Below are positions 21,377 to 33,032 of a stretch of 64,000 nucleotides of DNA, one piece after another (position 1 is the stretch's first letter; each line of letters begins with the position of its first letter). This DNA is from Cladocopium goreaui. Taxonomy: Eukaryota; Sar; Dinophyceae; Suessiales; Symbiodiniaceae. Location of the stretch: NCBI GenBank assembly GCA_947184155.2, contig CAMXCT020000453.1:82227-146226 (forward strand), written 5' to 3'. Below the pieces are notes generated by a model, which did no database searches, was not told the DNA's origin, and saw nothing but the letters and a program-made list of their open reading frames with translations. The position numbers were made by a program, and so were the translations under genes.

Positions 21377-23569
21377 TGGGTCTTCAGAATCCTGGCTTCT
21401 CCACCGGCTGCAGTGGCAGCATGCAGCTGTGGGTCAGAATCTTGGCACGCCCTAGTGAACGTACACAAAGAAGAGAACGTGTGCATAGATTGGCATAGAT
21501 GATCATTGTCATAGGCCAGTTATGGCCACAATCCTCAGCCTTTGAGCCCGTCCTTGTCTTGAACTCTGAAAGTAAGGAAGTCACCGTGCGCTATCTGCAG
21601 TTTCGAAGCTTGGTTCCACACCTCAGCGATCTCGAGAAGGAACAACATATACAATAACTCTCCGATACTCTCCGACAGCTAGAAGAGATTGCCGAAATGT
21701 CATATATGTCCTGTTGTCTGTGGAGTCTTGCTGACAAGTAACAGCCTTCTCTCTTGTGGCGGCTGTTTTTGTCCGAAACTTCACTGCATTATCACCTCGG
21801 GTGAATTAAGCGGAGTCAACCGCCAGGCCCTTGCCACGTAACGACCGCATCCGCTTTCCTCCGCACCTTGCACCATGGCCCGCCCAGTCCAACATCAGCT
21901 GCTGCCAAGTTGCACCTTGCTAAGCCCACAGCCTGGAAAGTTACTGAATATAGATATAGACAATATAATATAGACTACATGATACAGATCTCAAATAGAT
22001 TTCAATAGCAACGCATAGTGACCCTACAACACACCAGGCATGTCAAGCATTCAACCTTGCAGGTACCTTCTAGTTACTCTAGTTACTGCAGTTAAGGGGC
22101 AAATTGTTGTTTTTCCTCTGCGGGTACATTTTTTGCGGAGACGATCTTCACCTCGAGCAGATATCGCACCAAAGACCTCGGCAAGATAAGGATCTCTCAG
22201 GATCCCGAAATACAGAAAGCATACAGAAACAGAATGATGAGAGCTGCTGGCAATGTTCTGAGATTACAGGTCTCTGTTGGCTGCGGCAGGTCAGCTACGG
22301 TCTTTCGTACCTGAGGTATTCTCACATCAGAGTTTTTGAAGCAAGCTGACTCAAAATCAATCACATCGCAACAACATGCGACAATTATCGCAACACCTGG
22401 CAACTGGTGTTAGATTGGAACCAGGAAAATTGCTATGTATATTTAAATCTAGAATGTGTCTCTTGCCGAAACGTATTGGGATGACAATGCCCAATCCCAG
22501 TATCGCCTCTTCGATTTCTTTTTGCACATTGCCATCTACAGCCTGCAGGCAAATGATGGGGCGGTTTGTGGCTGCATGTACGCAAATTTTCTGTTTCATG
22601 AAAATGATTCCATGGTCTAATCACTTACAAGTACTATATGTACTTCTTGAGTGGGTGCCTGGGGCTTCGCTGAATCTAGCAGAGTTGGTGAAGGTAGTGT
22701 TGGTGAAGCTAGTGTTGGCGAAGGTAGTGCTGGCGGAGCTGGTGGCTCTTGTGCAGGCTCTTTGGTCCGCTCCTTCGGGCCACTTTACACTGAACTTTAC
22801 TCTTTGGTCTTTAGACTCATTGCAGGTGAAGAATGCAGAGTGAAGACCATGAAAATCATGGCATCTCTATGGCATCCTTTGGGGCTACTGAGCCGAGTCT
22901 GAGGCGATGCCGTCCTCAGCCTTTGGCATCTCCACATCCGCAACGGGAGCTCCGTTTTTTGATGCAGGCGCCTCCTGGCCACAAGGTGCCGAGGTCACAG
23001 TTTCTGGATCACAAAAAGGAGACAAAAAAAAGTCATGCAAAAGCACTGGTGACACTGGCAAGATCCGTAAAAAAGAGTCAGCTGAATGCATTTTAATCGA
23101 TAAAAAAGCAAAATCATGCAAAATCTCCTTTGTCTTACCTTCTTTGCTAGCTTTTTCTGGCCTCCAATGCACTAAGGGCTTGCCAAGCAAAACCAGGAAA
23201 GAATCAGGGAGCGCAGTGGAATAAGATCAAGAGGCAGGGCATTCAGCAGGGCATTCAGCATGGCATTCAGTGCGGTCAAGCGTCTTGGTCTTGGTCTTGG
23301 TTGCTCCACTGACCTGAGAGCTCCCAGAGGCAGCACCGGTAAGGCCACTTCATGGCTGGATATGCCTGGATCAATATACAAATGTTGAGTCCTTGAGTCC
23401 TTGACCTCTTTTCCTCCCCGTCCCTCCTCTGCCGCCATCTCTACAGCTTCTATTCTCGCCTAACAATGAGCCACCAGAAAAAGAATGAAAGAAAACATGG
23501 TTGCGCATGATTAATGATACTGCGTTGAGATCTTCAGTCAGCTTGGAAATGCAAGCCGCAGCAAGTCAA
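21377..23569. other. Non-coding stretch
   Basis: No convincing gene. A minus-strand segment near 22895-23010 (EAPASKNGAPVADVEMPKA) has exon-like composition but no clear limits. A GTGTTGGTGAAG-type tandem phrase lies at about 22686-22745. Confidence 0.3.
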
Positions 23570-23653
23570 TCACAAGGTGACACGGGAACTGAGACTGCAG
23601 GCTTGCCGGGCGGCGGCTTCTTGTTCTCGGCGTTGTTGTCTCTTCGCTGCCTC
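23570..23653 (-). CDS. Probable last exon of an unrecognised host gene
   Basis: After an acceptor-like CATGTAG, the minus strand reads EAAKRQQRREQEAAARQ, a strongly helical, charged sequence, and ends with TGA at 23570-23572. Joined to the exon at 23697-23851 through a short GC-AG intron, the frame stays open (phase 0). Alternative splice choices exist, so the join is a proposal. Function unknown. Confidence 0.4.
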   Translation of the reverse strand, partial: EAAKRQQRREQEAAARQACSLSSRVTL

Positions 23654-23696
23654 CTACATGCCACGCCGAAAGGTGCTTCTACTGACTGAAACCTGC

Positions 23697-23851
23697 GCGC
23701 ATCAGATCCAAACGATTGGACTTCGGTCGGTCCTCTTTCACTGCTTCCACATCTTGCTCCCACATGGTGAGTCTGGACACGTCATCCTCCTCCCCCTGGC
23801 CACAGTCAACAGGATCAAAGAGATGGGATGGCTCTGGCAGCTCTAACAGAT
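23697..23851 (-). CDS. Probable exon of an unrecognised host gene
   Basis: The minus strand reads LLELPEPSHLFDPVDCGQG, EEDDVSRLTMWEQDVEAV and KEDRPKSNRLDLMR. It is preceded by an acceptor-like GATGTGGGAG and followed by GCAGGTTTC (GC donor, or GT donor three bases on). The composition is acidic and soluble; no domain is recognised. Confidence 0.4.
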
Positions 23852-24840
23852 CTCCCACATCACAGCATGGGTTCAGCCTTTGGAGTTCTGGGTGACTGCT
23901 GGCTCCCGCCCTGTGCACAGGCTTGGCCATTAGATGCACAGTTGGCACCCATCCTCAGTTGCGCAATGTCATGCGGAGCATGGTTGACAGTTGATCTGCC
24001 AAAATCCCGAGATTCCTTAGATCCCGAGTCGCTGAGGCCACGACTGCGACAAACTGGCACAATGGCGATTGGCACAGCTGAGTCACTGCACTCCGTAGTC
24101 AAAGGAGAAATGAAGGGTTTTGCTCTAACCAATCTGCTTAGGGATCGTGCGCGTCTAGTGGAAATTGCATCCCGCTACATTTACCATACTATACATGACT
24201 GCATGCAGGTGACGCACCCCCGTTGTTCAAACTGAAGCTTGGTGCTTTGAGCCATCCGGTTCGTAGTCGCCGCACACTTGTGTCTCTTTGTGTGTGTGCG
24301 CATGCATGCACCTTAGAAGCAATTATTCTGTAACGAATCGGCGGATTGCCAATACACAGGAGCAGTATGGAGAGTCTATGTGGCAATGTGGCCGCCAAGT
24401 CTTGTTTTAGGCAGTGGCATTGGCTTGAGGCTCGTAGATTGCTGAAACATCATTTGGCTTCAAACAATCTTTGCTGGGGACACACTGTGTGACACACCAG
24501 CGCATGCACCTCTGAAAATGGAAACTGTGTCCCTACTGTCAAAACAAGCCTCAAAGTGACTGGATTGAAGCTGTATAGTTCTGGGTGCCAAGCGAAACTC
24601 TCCGACATGATGACCTAAAGCAACCTAGGCCAGCGAAAATAATGATGCAATGTATCATTCAAGGTTTTTGACTTGGTGAAGTATCTTGCATATCTTTACC
24701 AAGTCCAAGGTGCATGATGAGCCGGAGGCATCACCTGCGATATTGAACCAATTTATTTCAATATCCAAGGATATCACGCCACATTGAAACTGAACCACTT
24801 CATGTCACTACGTTGATCCATGTTGTTCTCACCATCCTGG
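23852..24840. other. Non-coding stretch
   Basis: No gene is seen. The sequence looks like intron or intergenic DNA. No long repeat was recognised. Confidence 0.3.
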
Positions 24841-25016
24841 TCCAGGCCTGGGGACCAAGTGGACGGGGCACAGCTGTGCTTCCAGGTGCCAGCTGAACCT
24901 GCAACATCTGCAAGGCAACTGAGGCAAGGAACCCTGGCCGCCCAGCCATTGCCCAACTGCCGCCACCGCCGCTGCCGCCACTGCCGCCTGAGGCTGGGAA
25001 GCTGACATGAATCGCA
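24841..25016 (-). CDS. Possible exon, Gly/Ala-rich
   Basis: The minus strand has an acceptor-like GCGACTCAG and a good GT donor context, ACCAGGATG before GTGAGAAC. Two frames are open. One reads VSFPASGGSGGSGGGGSWAM, the other an Ala-rich version. The phase cannot be decided, and no family is recognised. Confidence 0.25.
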
Positions 25017-26970
25017 CCTGAGTCGCAACGAGTCCCAATCTTGGCACATCTTGACATCAAGCTGCATTAACGCAGCTTGAATTCCACCAGCCTTTCAGGG
25101 AAGGCATCGAGGAATCATAGTTACAGCGAATGTCAAAGTTTTAAAAATGCGCAAGGTACTCACCAGCAAAACCAAAGTGAAAAATCCCCTCCAGCATGAA
25201 TTCTCTTGCAGGGTGCAGCTGAGAGGCTCGATAGGGAGAAGGCCTGAGTATAACAGCACGACTTGAAATTCAAATAACAACGTATGAGAAGGTCCCGACA
25301 GCATACACAGCACGGAACTGTCTTGGTCGCTCATCTTTCAAGCTCACACTAGGTCAACCACTCCCAGCGCAGCTTGCTGCCGCTCATTTCTGTGGGGCTT
25401 CGTGCAGGATGTGGTCTGGGTACTGGTTGGCCAGGAACCTTGTCACTCTCAGGGAATGGTTCAGGACAAGCCAGGCAGGGCAGCAGCTGCTTGTTTGTGT
25501 CTGTCCAAGTGCTATGTGAGCCGCAAAAACGATTCCAGAGGCAGCTCTTGCAGAATGAGGATGTGCCTGCAACCAAGAACTGCCTCAAAGTGAAGCCTCT
25601 GCCAGTCAAAGTGTCAAGAAGGTTTAATGAGTTTCATGTATGTTTTTGTCCCGAAAGCGGTTTTGTATGGCAGTGAAGAGTAGCACACACATCTCTCTCT
25701 CTCTCTCTCTCTCGCCGTCCGACAGCCTCACAGAGACGCCCTGTGAAGTAACCGCATTTCTAGTCTGGTAATGTCATATGAGTCATATGTGCTAGGCTCA
25801 TACTCAGATTTCTGCACCTTGGCAAACTGAGGCGGCTGGGGCATGGGTGACCGCTGCCCCTCACCTGAGCTCTGCTTTTGCGCTGCTTTCATCTGGATCC
25901 CCTCAAGATGCTTCAGCCAGTTTCCAAGGCATGCGCCTCGATCTCTGCCTCAGAAAACCAGAACAAGAGAGGCTGCAAACAACCATTCCAACATCTCGCG
26001 CTAAGGTGTCAGCCTTGCTCGGTCCTCAAGGTGTGGACTTCACAGAACTAGCACAGCCAATATGATCCAATTACCACACAGAACTTGCATCCAATGCCAA
26101 GCAGCACACGGCTAAGCCAGCTAAGCAAGAGCAAAAGACAGAAGGACGAACTTACGAACTGCACAAAGAGATATAAATGATATAAGGAGCACGTCCTGGG
26201 GGATCGTAAAATATGTACCTCTTCCCCAGGATGCAATTGAGCCTGTCAGAAAAGATGCTGACAGGCTCAAAGTTCCAGGGTTGAGCGCATTGCTACGAAA
26301 ATGGGCCGGGCCATAAGAGCAGTTGGAACCGACATCAGCGTTGATTGCCACGGGCTCGCTGGTTGCACACATTGGTGCCGCCTGGCTGAAATGGCGCTTC
26401 AAACATGACAGAACATGCAAAAACAAAACGAAACAACGAGACACATCGAAATGCCAGGGCGACAAGTTTCCTGGCGGAAGTGGCTGCGAAGATGCATTCC
26501 TGATCAAAAGCATCACAACACCATAGACCTGGGCCTCTTGAGAGAGCTGTGGATCATTTGTGATATATATCTCTTGTCAATTCATCCAGTCCAAGAGCGT
26601 CCTGCAGTCGGCCAGGCGTTCCGAGTTCAGACAAGAGTAAATCAGAACCAAATGAAACTTGAAGTTATAGAAACCAGCATCCCAGGATCACAATTCTTTC
26701 TGTTCATTGGACGTATCACATCTGGACATATAATATCTGGCCACTGAAGCGTCCGAGCCGCAACATGCGAAGCTCTGCAGGCGAGAGGTCCCTGGTCAAA
26801 GTCTTTGGTGACTGAACCTCTCGCAGACCACTCCAAGTGCCTCCCTTCTGTTGCAGCACTGACCCTGCACCAGCTGCCGTTTGAACACGTCACGGGAATA
26901 GAAACTGTGATCTGATCATATCTGATCCAATATGATATGATTTGACAGTAGCCTAATAGCTGTAACAGCG
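25017..26970. other. Non-coding stretch with a TC microsatellite
   Basis: Contains a (TC)n run at about 25691-25713. Several short minus-strand frames (for example 25384-25572) have mildly coding composition but nothing recognisable. Confidence 0.3.
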
Positions 26971-27545
26971 AGCATGATCTAGAGCACGATTTTTGGCACG
27001 AAGGAGAGCACCAAAAAGCACGATCTAGAGCACGATTTTTGGCACGAGGGAAAGCACCAAAAAGCACGATTTGTGGCACGAGGGAGAGCACCAAAAACCA
27101 CGGTTTTTGGCCCGAAGGAGAGCATACTGTGGTGTCTCTGTGTAAGGCGCGGGTCTAAGGCACGGGCTTAGAGAGCTGCAAAAAGCACGATCTAGAGCAC
27201 GGTTTTTGGCACGAGGGAGAGCACCAAAAAGCGCCAAAAAGCACGATTTTGGCACGAGGGAGAGCACCAAAAACCCCGATTTTGTGCACGAAGGAGAGCA
27301 CCAAAAAGCACGATTTTTGGCACGAAGGAGAGCACCAAAAGCACGATCTAGAGCACGGTTTTTGGCATGAGGAAGAGCACCAAAAAGCACCAAAAAGCAC
27401 GATTTTTGGCACAAGGGAGAGCACCAAAAACCACGATTTTGTGCACGAGGGAGAGCACCAAAAAGCGGGATCTAGAGCACGATTTTTTGCACGAGGGAAA
27501 GCACCGAAAAGCACGATTTTGTGCACGAAGGAAAACACTCAAAAC
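26971..27545. repeat. Minisatellite of about 34-bp units
   Basis: About fifteen variants of AAAAGCACGATTTTTGGCAC plus GAGGGAGAGCACC. A 14-bp insert (GATCTAGAGCACGA) is present in about one third of the units, giving a higher-order mix of 34 and 48 bp. Cys/Ser-rich frames on the minus strand repeat with the unit and are not genes. Confidence 0.85.
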
Positions 27546-27654
27546 AACGTTCGCCCAAAATATAAAGATATCCTTTTTTTGACTGTTACAGCTATTAGGA
27601 CGGACTCAAGATATGATCATATGTGATCAAAGGAATACATCTATGTTTGCGCGC

Positions 27655-27860
27655 TTCTTTACATATGTACGCCCACGCGTGTGTATGTATGCACGTATGT
27701 AATCAATATGCACGTATGTAATCAGTATGCACGCATGTAATCACATACTTGTGTACTCATGTATATGCTCATATACGTACATATGCGTGCGCAAGCATAC
27801 ATGGATGGATGCCGTACGTGATGCATGCATGTAATCGCATATACAGAAACTCGCTTACGG
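27655..27860. repeat. Short (GCACGTATGTAATC)n-type array
   Basis: GCACGTATGTAATCAATAT, GCACGTATGTAATCAGTAT and GCACGCATGTAATCACATA follow one another at about 27690-27747, continuing into ATAC/ATGC-rich sequence. Confidence 0.7.
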
Positions 27861-28158
27861 ATGCTTACGGCTTAATGATTTGAAATTGTCTGAACATGCA
27901 ATATTTTTAATATATCTTCGGTCCCAGAGTTGGTTCGCCTGGTTTCTAAGAGAAAGCCCAGTGCAGCCAAAGCTCCCACCGGGTAGTTTGCGGAGCAGCT
28001 CCGCGTCAATGGAGAACTGCTAAGGCTCTCCCCACCTTACAATGGTAAGGAAGCATCAACTGTCTTCAGCTGTGGCGTTTCAATGAGACCATCTGCTGAG
28101 GCTGTTTGTCTGGAATTGAAGATATGGAAGAAGCGAATCAAGAGACTGATCAAAAGAC

Positions 28159-29262
28159 TCAACAAGCATCATTCACAGCCAAGCAGCGTCGGTCTGTGGG
28201 ATTTCTTGGTGACAGTGCCACCAGATTTCCTGTGGATGCAAGGCTATGCGTTCCATGAGCCGGTAGGACTTGTCGTGAAGGAGTTGTAGCATAAGGACTG
28301 GCGATCAGTCTTGGGGAAACCATGGAATCTTGAGATTCACGCAGCGATTCCCCGTGTGCCTCCCGCGGCCCAGTGTTTCCATGGTTTGGTGAAAGCACCT
28401 GACTGGCCAGAAATCGAAGCAGATCTTGGAACTGGGTCACGATCTTTGAAAGCTCCATGATTTGATCGGAAGACGATCGCCCGTGCTGCTGCATATCTCT
28501 GCACCATGCATCAACATCAAAGCTGTCCAACTCCGCGATCTTCTGCCACACTGATATAGAAACTCGCGGCGTAATTGGAGCATATGAAGATTGTGATGGT
28601 TGCGATTGTTGTACTGGCTGTGATGTGCTTGTGACTGATGCGGCAACTGTTGATTCTGCAGGTGCGGTTGGCATACCTGCTGCGTCAGAAACATCAGCGG
28701 TATCTGAGCCTCCCCATGCAATGACATCTTGGCCAAATGGCTGCATCTTGTATGCTACAAGCGCAGGTACTATCGGCAGCTTGTGTCGGAGTTCTTTGTC
28801 TGACACTGCCATGGCATCCTCCGCTAGCTTTGCACATTCAAGGGCCAGATGTGAAGTAAGGGATTGATCACCCGCTGGGCTCGTTTTAGGAGTGAGGACT
28901 AGGATGAGACCGTTGCTTGATTTGGGATAAGCAGGTTTGAGGCCAAATCCCGTTCGTGGCTTCCCAACTACATCGCCCACGGGGCGCAATGACGCTGCAA
29001 ATTTGCAAACAGCGTCCAAGGACTGTACTTCCAGAGGTTCAACCGCCGTAGCAGGCAGCGCAAGAAATAGAACCGTCAAAGCACCCATCTCATTTGCATG
29101 AGCAGCTGACAGCTCCAAGGCAAAGTGCTGGGAGCCTGCCACGTTCAGTCTGCGTTTGACGAGGGAAACTCTGTGAGACGCACTTGACACAAATGCTACA
29201 CTTCCACCACTTCGACCCTTGCAGAAATGCCACAAGGGGCAAGTAATAAACTCCCAACCCAC
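28159..29262 (-). CDS. Long open frame of an unrecognised host gene
   Basis: This is the longest host-like frame after the helical-repeat gene. It starts near a possible acceptor (CTGCAG or TTCTGCAAG near 29220-29270), so the Met at 29262 is probably not the true start. The N-terminal half is soluble and moderately hydrophobic (MGALTVLFLALPATAVEPLE). The middle is Ser/Gln/Pro-rich (about residues 190-230), followed by a helical part (ISVWQKIAELDSFDVDAW) and a low-complexity C-terminus. No domain is recognised. Minus-strand exon-like frames at 29300-30088 may be its upstream exons. Confidence 0.45.
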   Translation of the reverse strand: MGWEFITCPLWHFCKGRSGGSVAFVSSASHRVSLVKRRLNVAGSQHFALELSAAHANEMGALTVLFLALPATAVEPLEVQSLDAVCKFAASLRPVGDVVGKPRTGFGLKPAYPKSSNGLILVLTPKTSPAGDQSLTSHLALECAKLAEDAMAVSDKELRHKLPIVPALVAYKMQPFGQDVIAWGGSDTADVSDAAGMPTAPAESTVAASVTSTSQPVQQSQPSQSSYAPITPRVSISVWQKIAELDSFDVDAWCRDMQQHGRSSSDQIMELSKIVTQFQDLLRFLASQVLSPNHGNTGPREAHGESLRESQDSMVSPRLIASPYATTPSRQVLPAHGTHSLASTGNLVALSPRNPTDRRCLAVNDAC

Positions 29263-29299
29263 CTGCAGTGCAGGACGCGGCTGCAGCTGCCTTGCCTTG

Positions 29300-29485
29300 C
29301 ATCAAAGGTTGGAGTGTCACAGTAGGTAAGGCCCACGTATCTGTTGCCATATATGCCCATGCAACAGCTGCAACAAACTTCAAGATTTTTCCCACTTCTG
29401 CCGCAAAGTTGCGTTGAATGCACTGCTCAACCACTTCTAGATTCTGCTGGAGGGGCTGACTAGTGCAAACGAAGGCCTGATACAT
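29300..29485 (-). CDS. Possible upstream exon
   Basis: The minus strand reads MYQAFVCTSQPLQQNLEVVE and ILKFVAAVAWAYMATDTWAL, with a possible AG acceptor before it (AACATGCCAG or CATGTATCAG). It lies just upstream of the long frame at 28159-29262 and in the same direction. No homology recognised. Confidence 0.3.
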
Positions 29486-29527
29486 GAGGCAGCTGGCATG
29501 TTAAAGCCACACCAAGTGATGCTTCAT

Positions 29528-29782
29528 TCATTCCTGGAACCACATGGCGTCTGCATTCCAAGTGACGTTGTCATCCAGCATGAATGGGTCCTCCAAAAGC
29601 AAAGGCAAGTGAATAAGTGAAGTCGGAAACATGCTGATAAACTTCCCCAGCCAAGTTGCAATGTTTTTTCCAGAGATAGCGTCTATCCATGATTGCTCAG
29701 ACTCCTGCGGGGTGGAACAAATGATGTCACCATCGGGCTGTTGGGGGCTGTTGGCAGTACGTCTGCAATGTCCTCTTGGCAC
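29528..29782 (-). CDS. Possible upstream exon
   Basis: The minus strand reads ISGKNIATWLGKFISMFP and LIHLPLLLEDPFMLDDNV, ending WFQE before a stop. A possible GA-type donor (TTCCAG then GAATGAATG) lies at about 29540. The hydrophobic and acidic mix suggests real protein, with no family assigned. Confidence 0.3.
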   Translation of the reverse strand: MPRGHCRRTANSPQQPDGDIICSTPQESEQSWIDAISGKNIATWLGKFISMFPTSLIHLPLLLEDPFMLDDNVTWNADAMWFQE

Positions 29783-29827
29783 AGCAAGGATACTCCGAGC
29801 CGCAAGAGCCTCTGAGATGTGAGCTTC

Positions 29828-30088
29828 TCAGCTCCACTCCTCAGTACATCGATGTCCGACTGAAGAATCTGATGCCCCGTGCTTTGGTTTTTTGAAGATT
29901 AGCTGTTTGATAATGGATGGCAAGTCACTTAGATACATACAGGGACAAGCGCAAACTATTGGCTTTGTTGATGTGCTTTTTCTTTTCGAGCATTCATGCA
30001 GAATGTAGCAGGTAATTACATCACAAACCTGAGGTGCAGTCATCATGTCAGAAGCTGCAGCACGGAAGAGGTCTCCCATGAGCTGCAA
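29828..30088 (-). CDS. Possible upstream exon
   Basis: The minus strand reads LMGDLFRAAASDMMTAPQ and VCDVITCYILHECSKRK. Its downstream half (after about 29955) loses coding character, which suggests that the donor lies near there. Another weak frame at 30154-30300 may be a further exon. Confidence 0.28.
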   Translation of the reverse strand: MQLMGDLFRAAASDMMTAPQVCDVITCYILHECSKRKSTSTKPIVCACPCMYLSDLPSIIKQLIFKKPKHGASDSSVGHRCTEEWS

Positions 30089-30334
30089 CCCCAGCGCAGA
30101 ATCTCAGTATGAAAAAGATGTACTGCCCATGAACCGTGACTGGCCAAACATGGTCAAACTTCAGGAACTGTTGTTGTTTTAGTTCTTTTCAAGTTCTTTT
30201 CAAGATATTGACTCATCTTGAATATCTTGCAATCTGCTTCCGAGTCGCTCCCAATGCAACAAAGAACTGCATGATCGCCCTGCAAGACCTCAACCCCCAA
30301 ATCTGCAGCACATGGGATGGCAATGGACGACAGC

Positions 30335-30386
30335 ATAGCATGGCACAGCATGGCACAGCATGGCACAGCATGGCACAGCATGGCAA
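30335..30386. repeat. (CATGGCACAG)n array
   Basis: Five copies of the 10-mer CATGGCACAG, preceded by CAGCATAG. Simple tandem repeat. Confidence 0.9.
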
Positions 30387-31782
30387 TGCTGCTGAGGCAC
30401 TGGATCTACCAGCCTTTTGCTTCCCAGGAAGCTGTACACATCAGACACCTGGGCATCCTCGGCCTTGCGTGGAATGAAAGGGAATCGGCAATAGCCAAAG
30501 TCCAACATCCAAATGCAAAGAATAAATCTACAGATAAACAAATAGATACATATATATATATCACCTGTACACACACACTCATATATATATATATATAAAC
30601 TATATATACATATGAAATATTATGAAATCACACGCACGAAAAATGTTTCCTTTGTCCAGCGACTTGGTAGCCTATAGTAGTCATGTCGTTGAAACCATCG
30701 ATATGTCGCAAGATGTCGCAAATGTTGCAATGTCCGTGTCTATGAGTCTGCGTCTCGATTGCTTGAAGGTTTCACTCACGATGCCTCGCAGAAGACAACT
30801 CGAACAGCTCCAGAGTCCGGTGCAGCCAAGTTGATCAATTCTTTGCACACACTGCTTGCGGCATGGTGACCTCAAATTGCTAGTGGCCCACGGTGCGCAC
30901 AGGCTTCCAGACAGCCAAATATTCAGGCAAGAAGCTTTGTGCCGCTTTGCTTGAAAGGCTGGCCATGAAAAGCTTGGCTGGGGCCACTAAAAGCTGCATC
31001 AGTCACAAGCTAGTCATGACCTACAGTAGTCATTGCCTGGTCATGGCCTAGTCATTGGCCCTTGGGTGGGTCTTGTCCAAGCATCTTTCACCGGCGGAGG
31101 AACATCGAATCACATGGCTGCGCAGCTTCGCCAGCTCCCTTTTACACATGGGGCGATTTGCAACTCGCCAGTCACATTATCAGGGGCAGGCCACCTACAG
31201 AAGGATTTCCAAAATCCGCCGTGTTTTGGAGCAAAGGGCCCACCTTTCTCTACCATGATATCATACATGCAAAGCTCAAGGAAACAAGCTGATAGTCTGA
31301 GTTGCCTGCCTCACAGCCGCTTCAGTTTGACCGCTCGGCCTGGCAATTTCAGAAGTATGGCCCTATGGCCTAAGAAGGAACGTATTGTGAGCCAAGTATA
31401 AGCAAATGTCGGCTGACTTCCTACAGAAAATATAGCTGGCCCCCGACACAGCTAAGACCCTCACGTTCGAACGTGGCCGGATGGAATCTTCCCAGCGCGC
31501 AATACTGAACCAGTGGCAAGTTCAGCTCTCTTACACTCTTGTGAATCTTGTCACTGATGCCTGAAAATTAACCATGTGCTGGACATCACCAGACAATGTG
31601 CCCCAGCTCCCCCCCAGCCGCAAAGCTACAATCGCCTCGCCCCTAGCCCAGTAACGGCTCTGGTCAGCTTGGCTAGCAGGGAGTCCTCAGAGCCAAGTTT
31701 TGATCATCTTGGAAACTTGGACCCTCTTGGATCATAGATCATCTTGAATCCTGCGAGTTGGCAGGGTCCTCTCAGTACGGCT
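30387..31782. other. Non-coding stretch
   Basis: TA microsatellite at 30549-30600. No gene seen. Short plus-strand frames at 31033-31401 have no recognisable content. Confidence 0.3.
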
Positions 31783-31897
31783 TTATTTTTTGCGGCTGGC
31801 CTGTTCTTTGAGTTTTTCGGCCCGTTTGCGGGCTCGAGCCTCGTATTCTTCCAGGCGACCCTGCTGGACCTCTTGGACAAAAGGATTGAAAGGTGTT
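31783..31897 (-). CDS. Last exon of a probable S74/ICA-domain gene
   Basis: After a strong acceptor (GGTTTTTGTGGCAG) the minus strand reads PFNPFVQEVQQGRLEEYEA followed by RARKRAEKLKEQASRKK and TAA at 31783-31785. The charged helix is typical of a real C-terminus. It follows, in the same direction, the ICA-like exons at 31920-32154. It could form the helical tail that trails an intramolecular chaperone domain. Confidence 0.55.
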
Positions 31898-31919
31898 CTG
31901 CCACAAAAACCATCAAAAA

Positions 31920-32017
31920 ATCAACATCCTCTGATCCTGTAGATGCGGCCTGCGACGCCAGAGTCAGAAGTGCCACCAGGTCTTGGTATACCACATGTTT
32001 TCGATCCTTTGGCAGCT
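31920..32017 (-). CDS. Exon with the end of an S74/ICA-like domain
   Basis: The minus strand reads QLPKDRKHVVYQDLVALL followed by TLASQAASTGSEDVDF. The phrase VVYQDLVALLTLA corresponds to the (V-x-Y-x-x-L) motif after the catalytic core in peptidase S74 / intramolecular chaperone auto-processing domains. The splice sites at both ends are not fixed; the gaps to the neighbouring exons are unusually short, so an indel in place of an intron is possible. Confidence 0.45.
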
Positions 32018-32059
32018 GAACTGCAGAATTCATTCTATCATTTGTAACTGGTTTGTTCA

Positions 32060-32154
32060 ACCGAGTCCTTGTGGTCTCGAACAAGCTCTGGCATGACTTT
32101 CTCCAGTTCTTGAGCTATGAAACCATGCCTGCCAACTGCTGCAAGCCGTAGGCC
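32060..32154 (-). CDS. Exon with the core of an S74/ICA-like domain
   Basis: The minus strand reads GLRLAAVGRHGFIAQELEK then VMPELVRDHKDS. The phrase GFIAQE.EKV.PELV is the signature of the peptidase S74 / ICA family, which releases trimeric tail proteins by self-cleavage in phages and is also found in eukaryotes such as MYRF-type proteins. The catalytic Ser would lie further upstream and was not found, because a T/A-rich microsatellite region begins at about 32180. Confidence 0.5.
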
Positions 32155-33032
32155 AAGAAAACTCAAGAAACTGCGTGTATATATATTTTTTTATCTATTT
32201 ATTTATTTATTTATTTGTTGATTTGTTTGTTTTTTATTTATTTATCTATTTATTTAATAATCGATTATATATATATGTCATATATATATATACATATAAG
32301 ATTATATAAGTATGTAATATGAATACAAATGCACACACATACACATACGGTCGCCGAGGCTAACGAACGGGAGGGGAGAATTAAACCAGCTCGCGTATTG
32401 CGGTGTTTTCACCATTTTGCCACTGCATGTTTGGGTTTCAGATTGTAGAAAGGTAGAGCATTTCGTATGTATTTGTGACCACGCTGAATTTCAAAACTCT
32501 AAGATATCGCCACCCAGCGTGTGAGCTAAATGTTAGAGGGAACGTCAAATAATGCAAGGTGTGCTAGCTGCCCATGGCGTGAACAATTTGAATGCGGGTT
32601 CCTTTCTTTCATGTTCTTTCAATGCTCAAACTGGATAACTACCTGGTTCAGGAAATCATTGCGCCGAGTAGATCACCCAAAAACTAACTATTGAGTTATA
32701 TAGAAGGAACCCACGTCAAAGCGCTTGAGGCGGCTTGAACGGAACGACCTGAACAGCCATATAGCGACCCCAAAGTGGATAGAAAAGTTGGAAACCAGGA
32801 ATGGTAAGATTTTATGTGTCTACCTTGTCCTGGGATAACGATTTAACTATATAACATTATACCAGTGGTACCGCACAAGGCGGTGGCGGAGTTTCAAAGA
32901 TAGGACACTATAGGAGAGGTGAGTTGTTGCGATGCATGGATGGCAGGGCGAATTCCCTGATGGACCGAAAGGTGGTTGGAGTTTATTTTTTTGGAGTGGC
33001 TGCAGTGGTTGCAACGGCCCCCTCATGTAGTG
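32155..33032. other. Non-coding stretch with AT-rich microsatellites
   Basis: (TTTA)n and TA runs lie at 32178-32300. No gene was seen to 33032. Confidence 0.35.

Noticed and set aside
27025-27538. Cys/Ser-rich minus-strand frames with the unit CSPSCQKS
   Set aside because: Translation of the 34/48-bp minisatellite in several frames; all frames are equally open.
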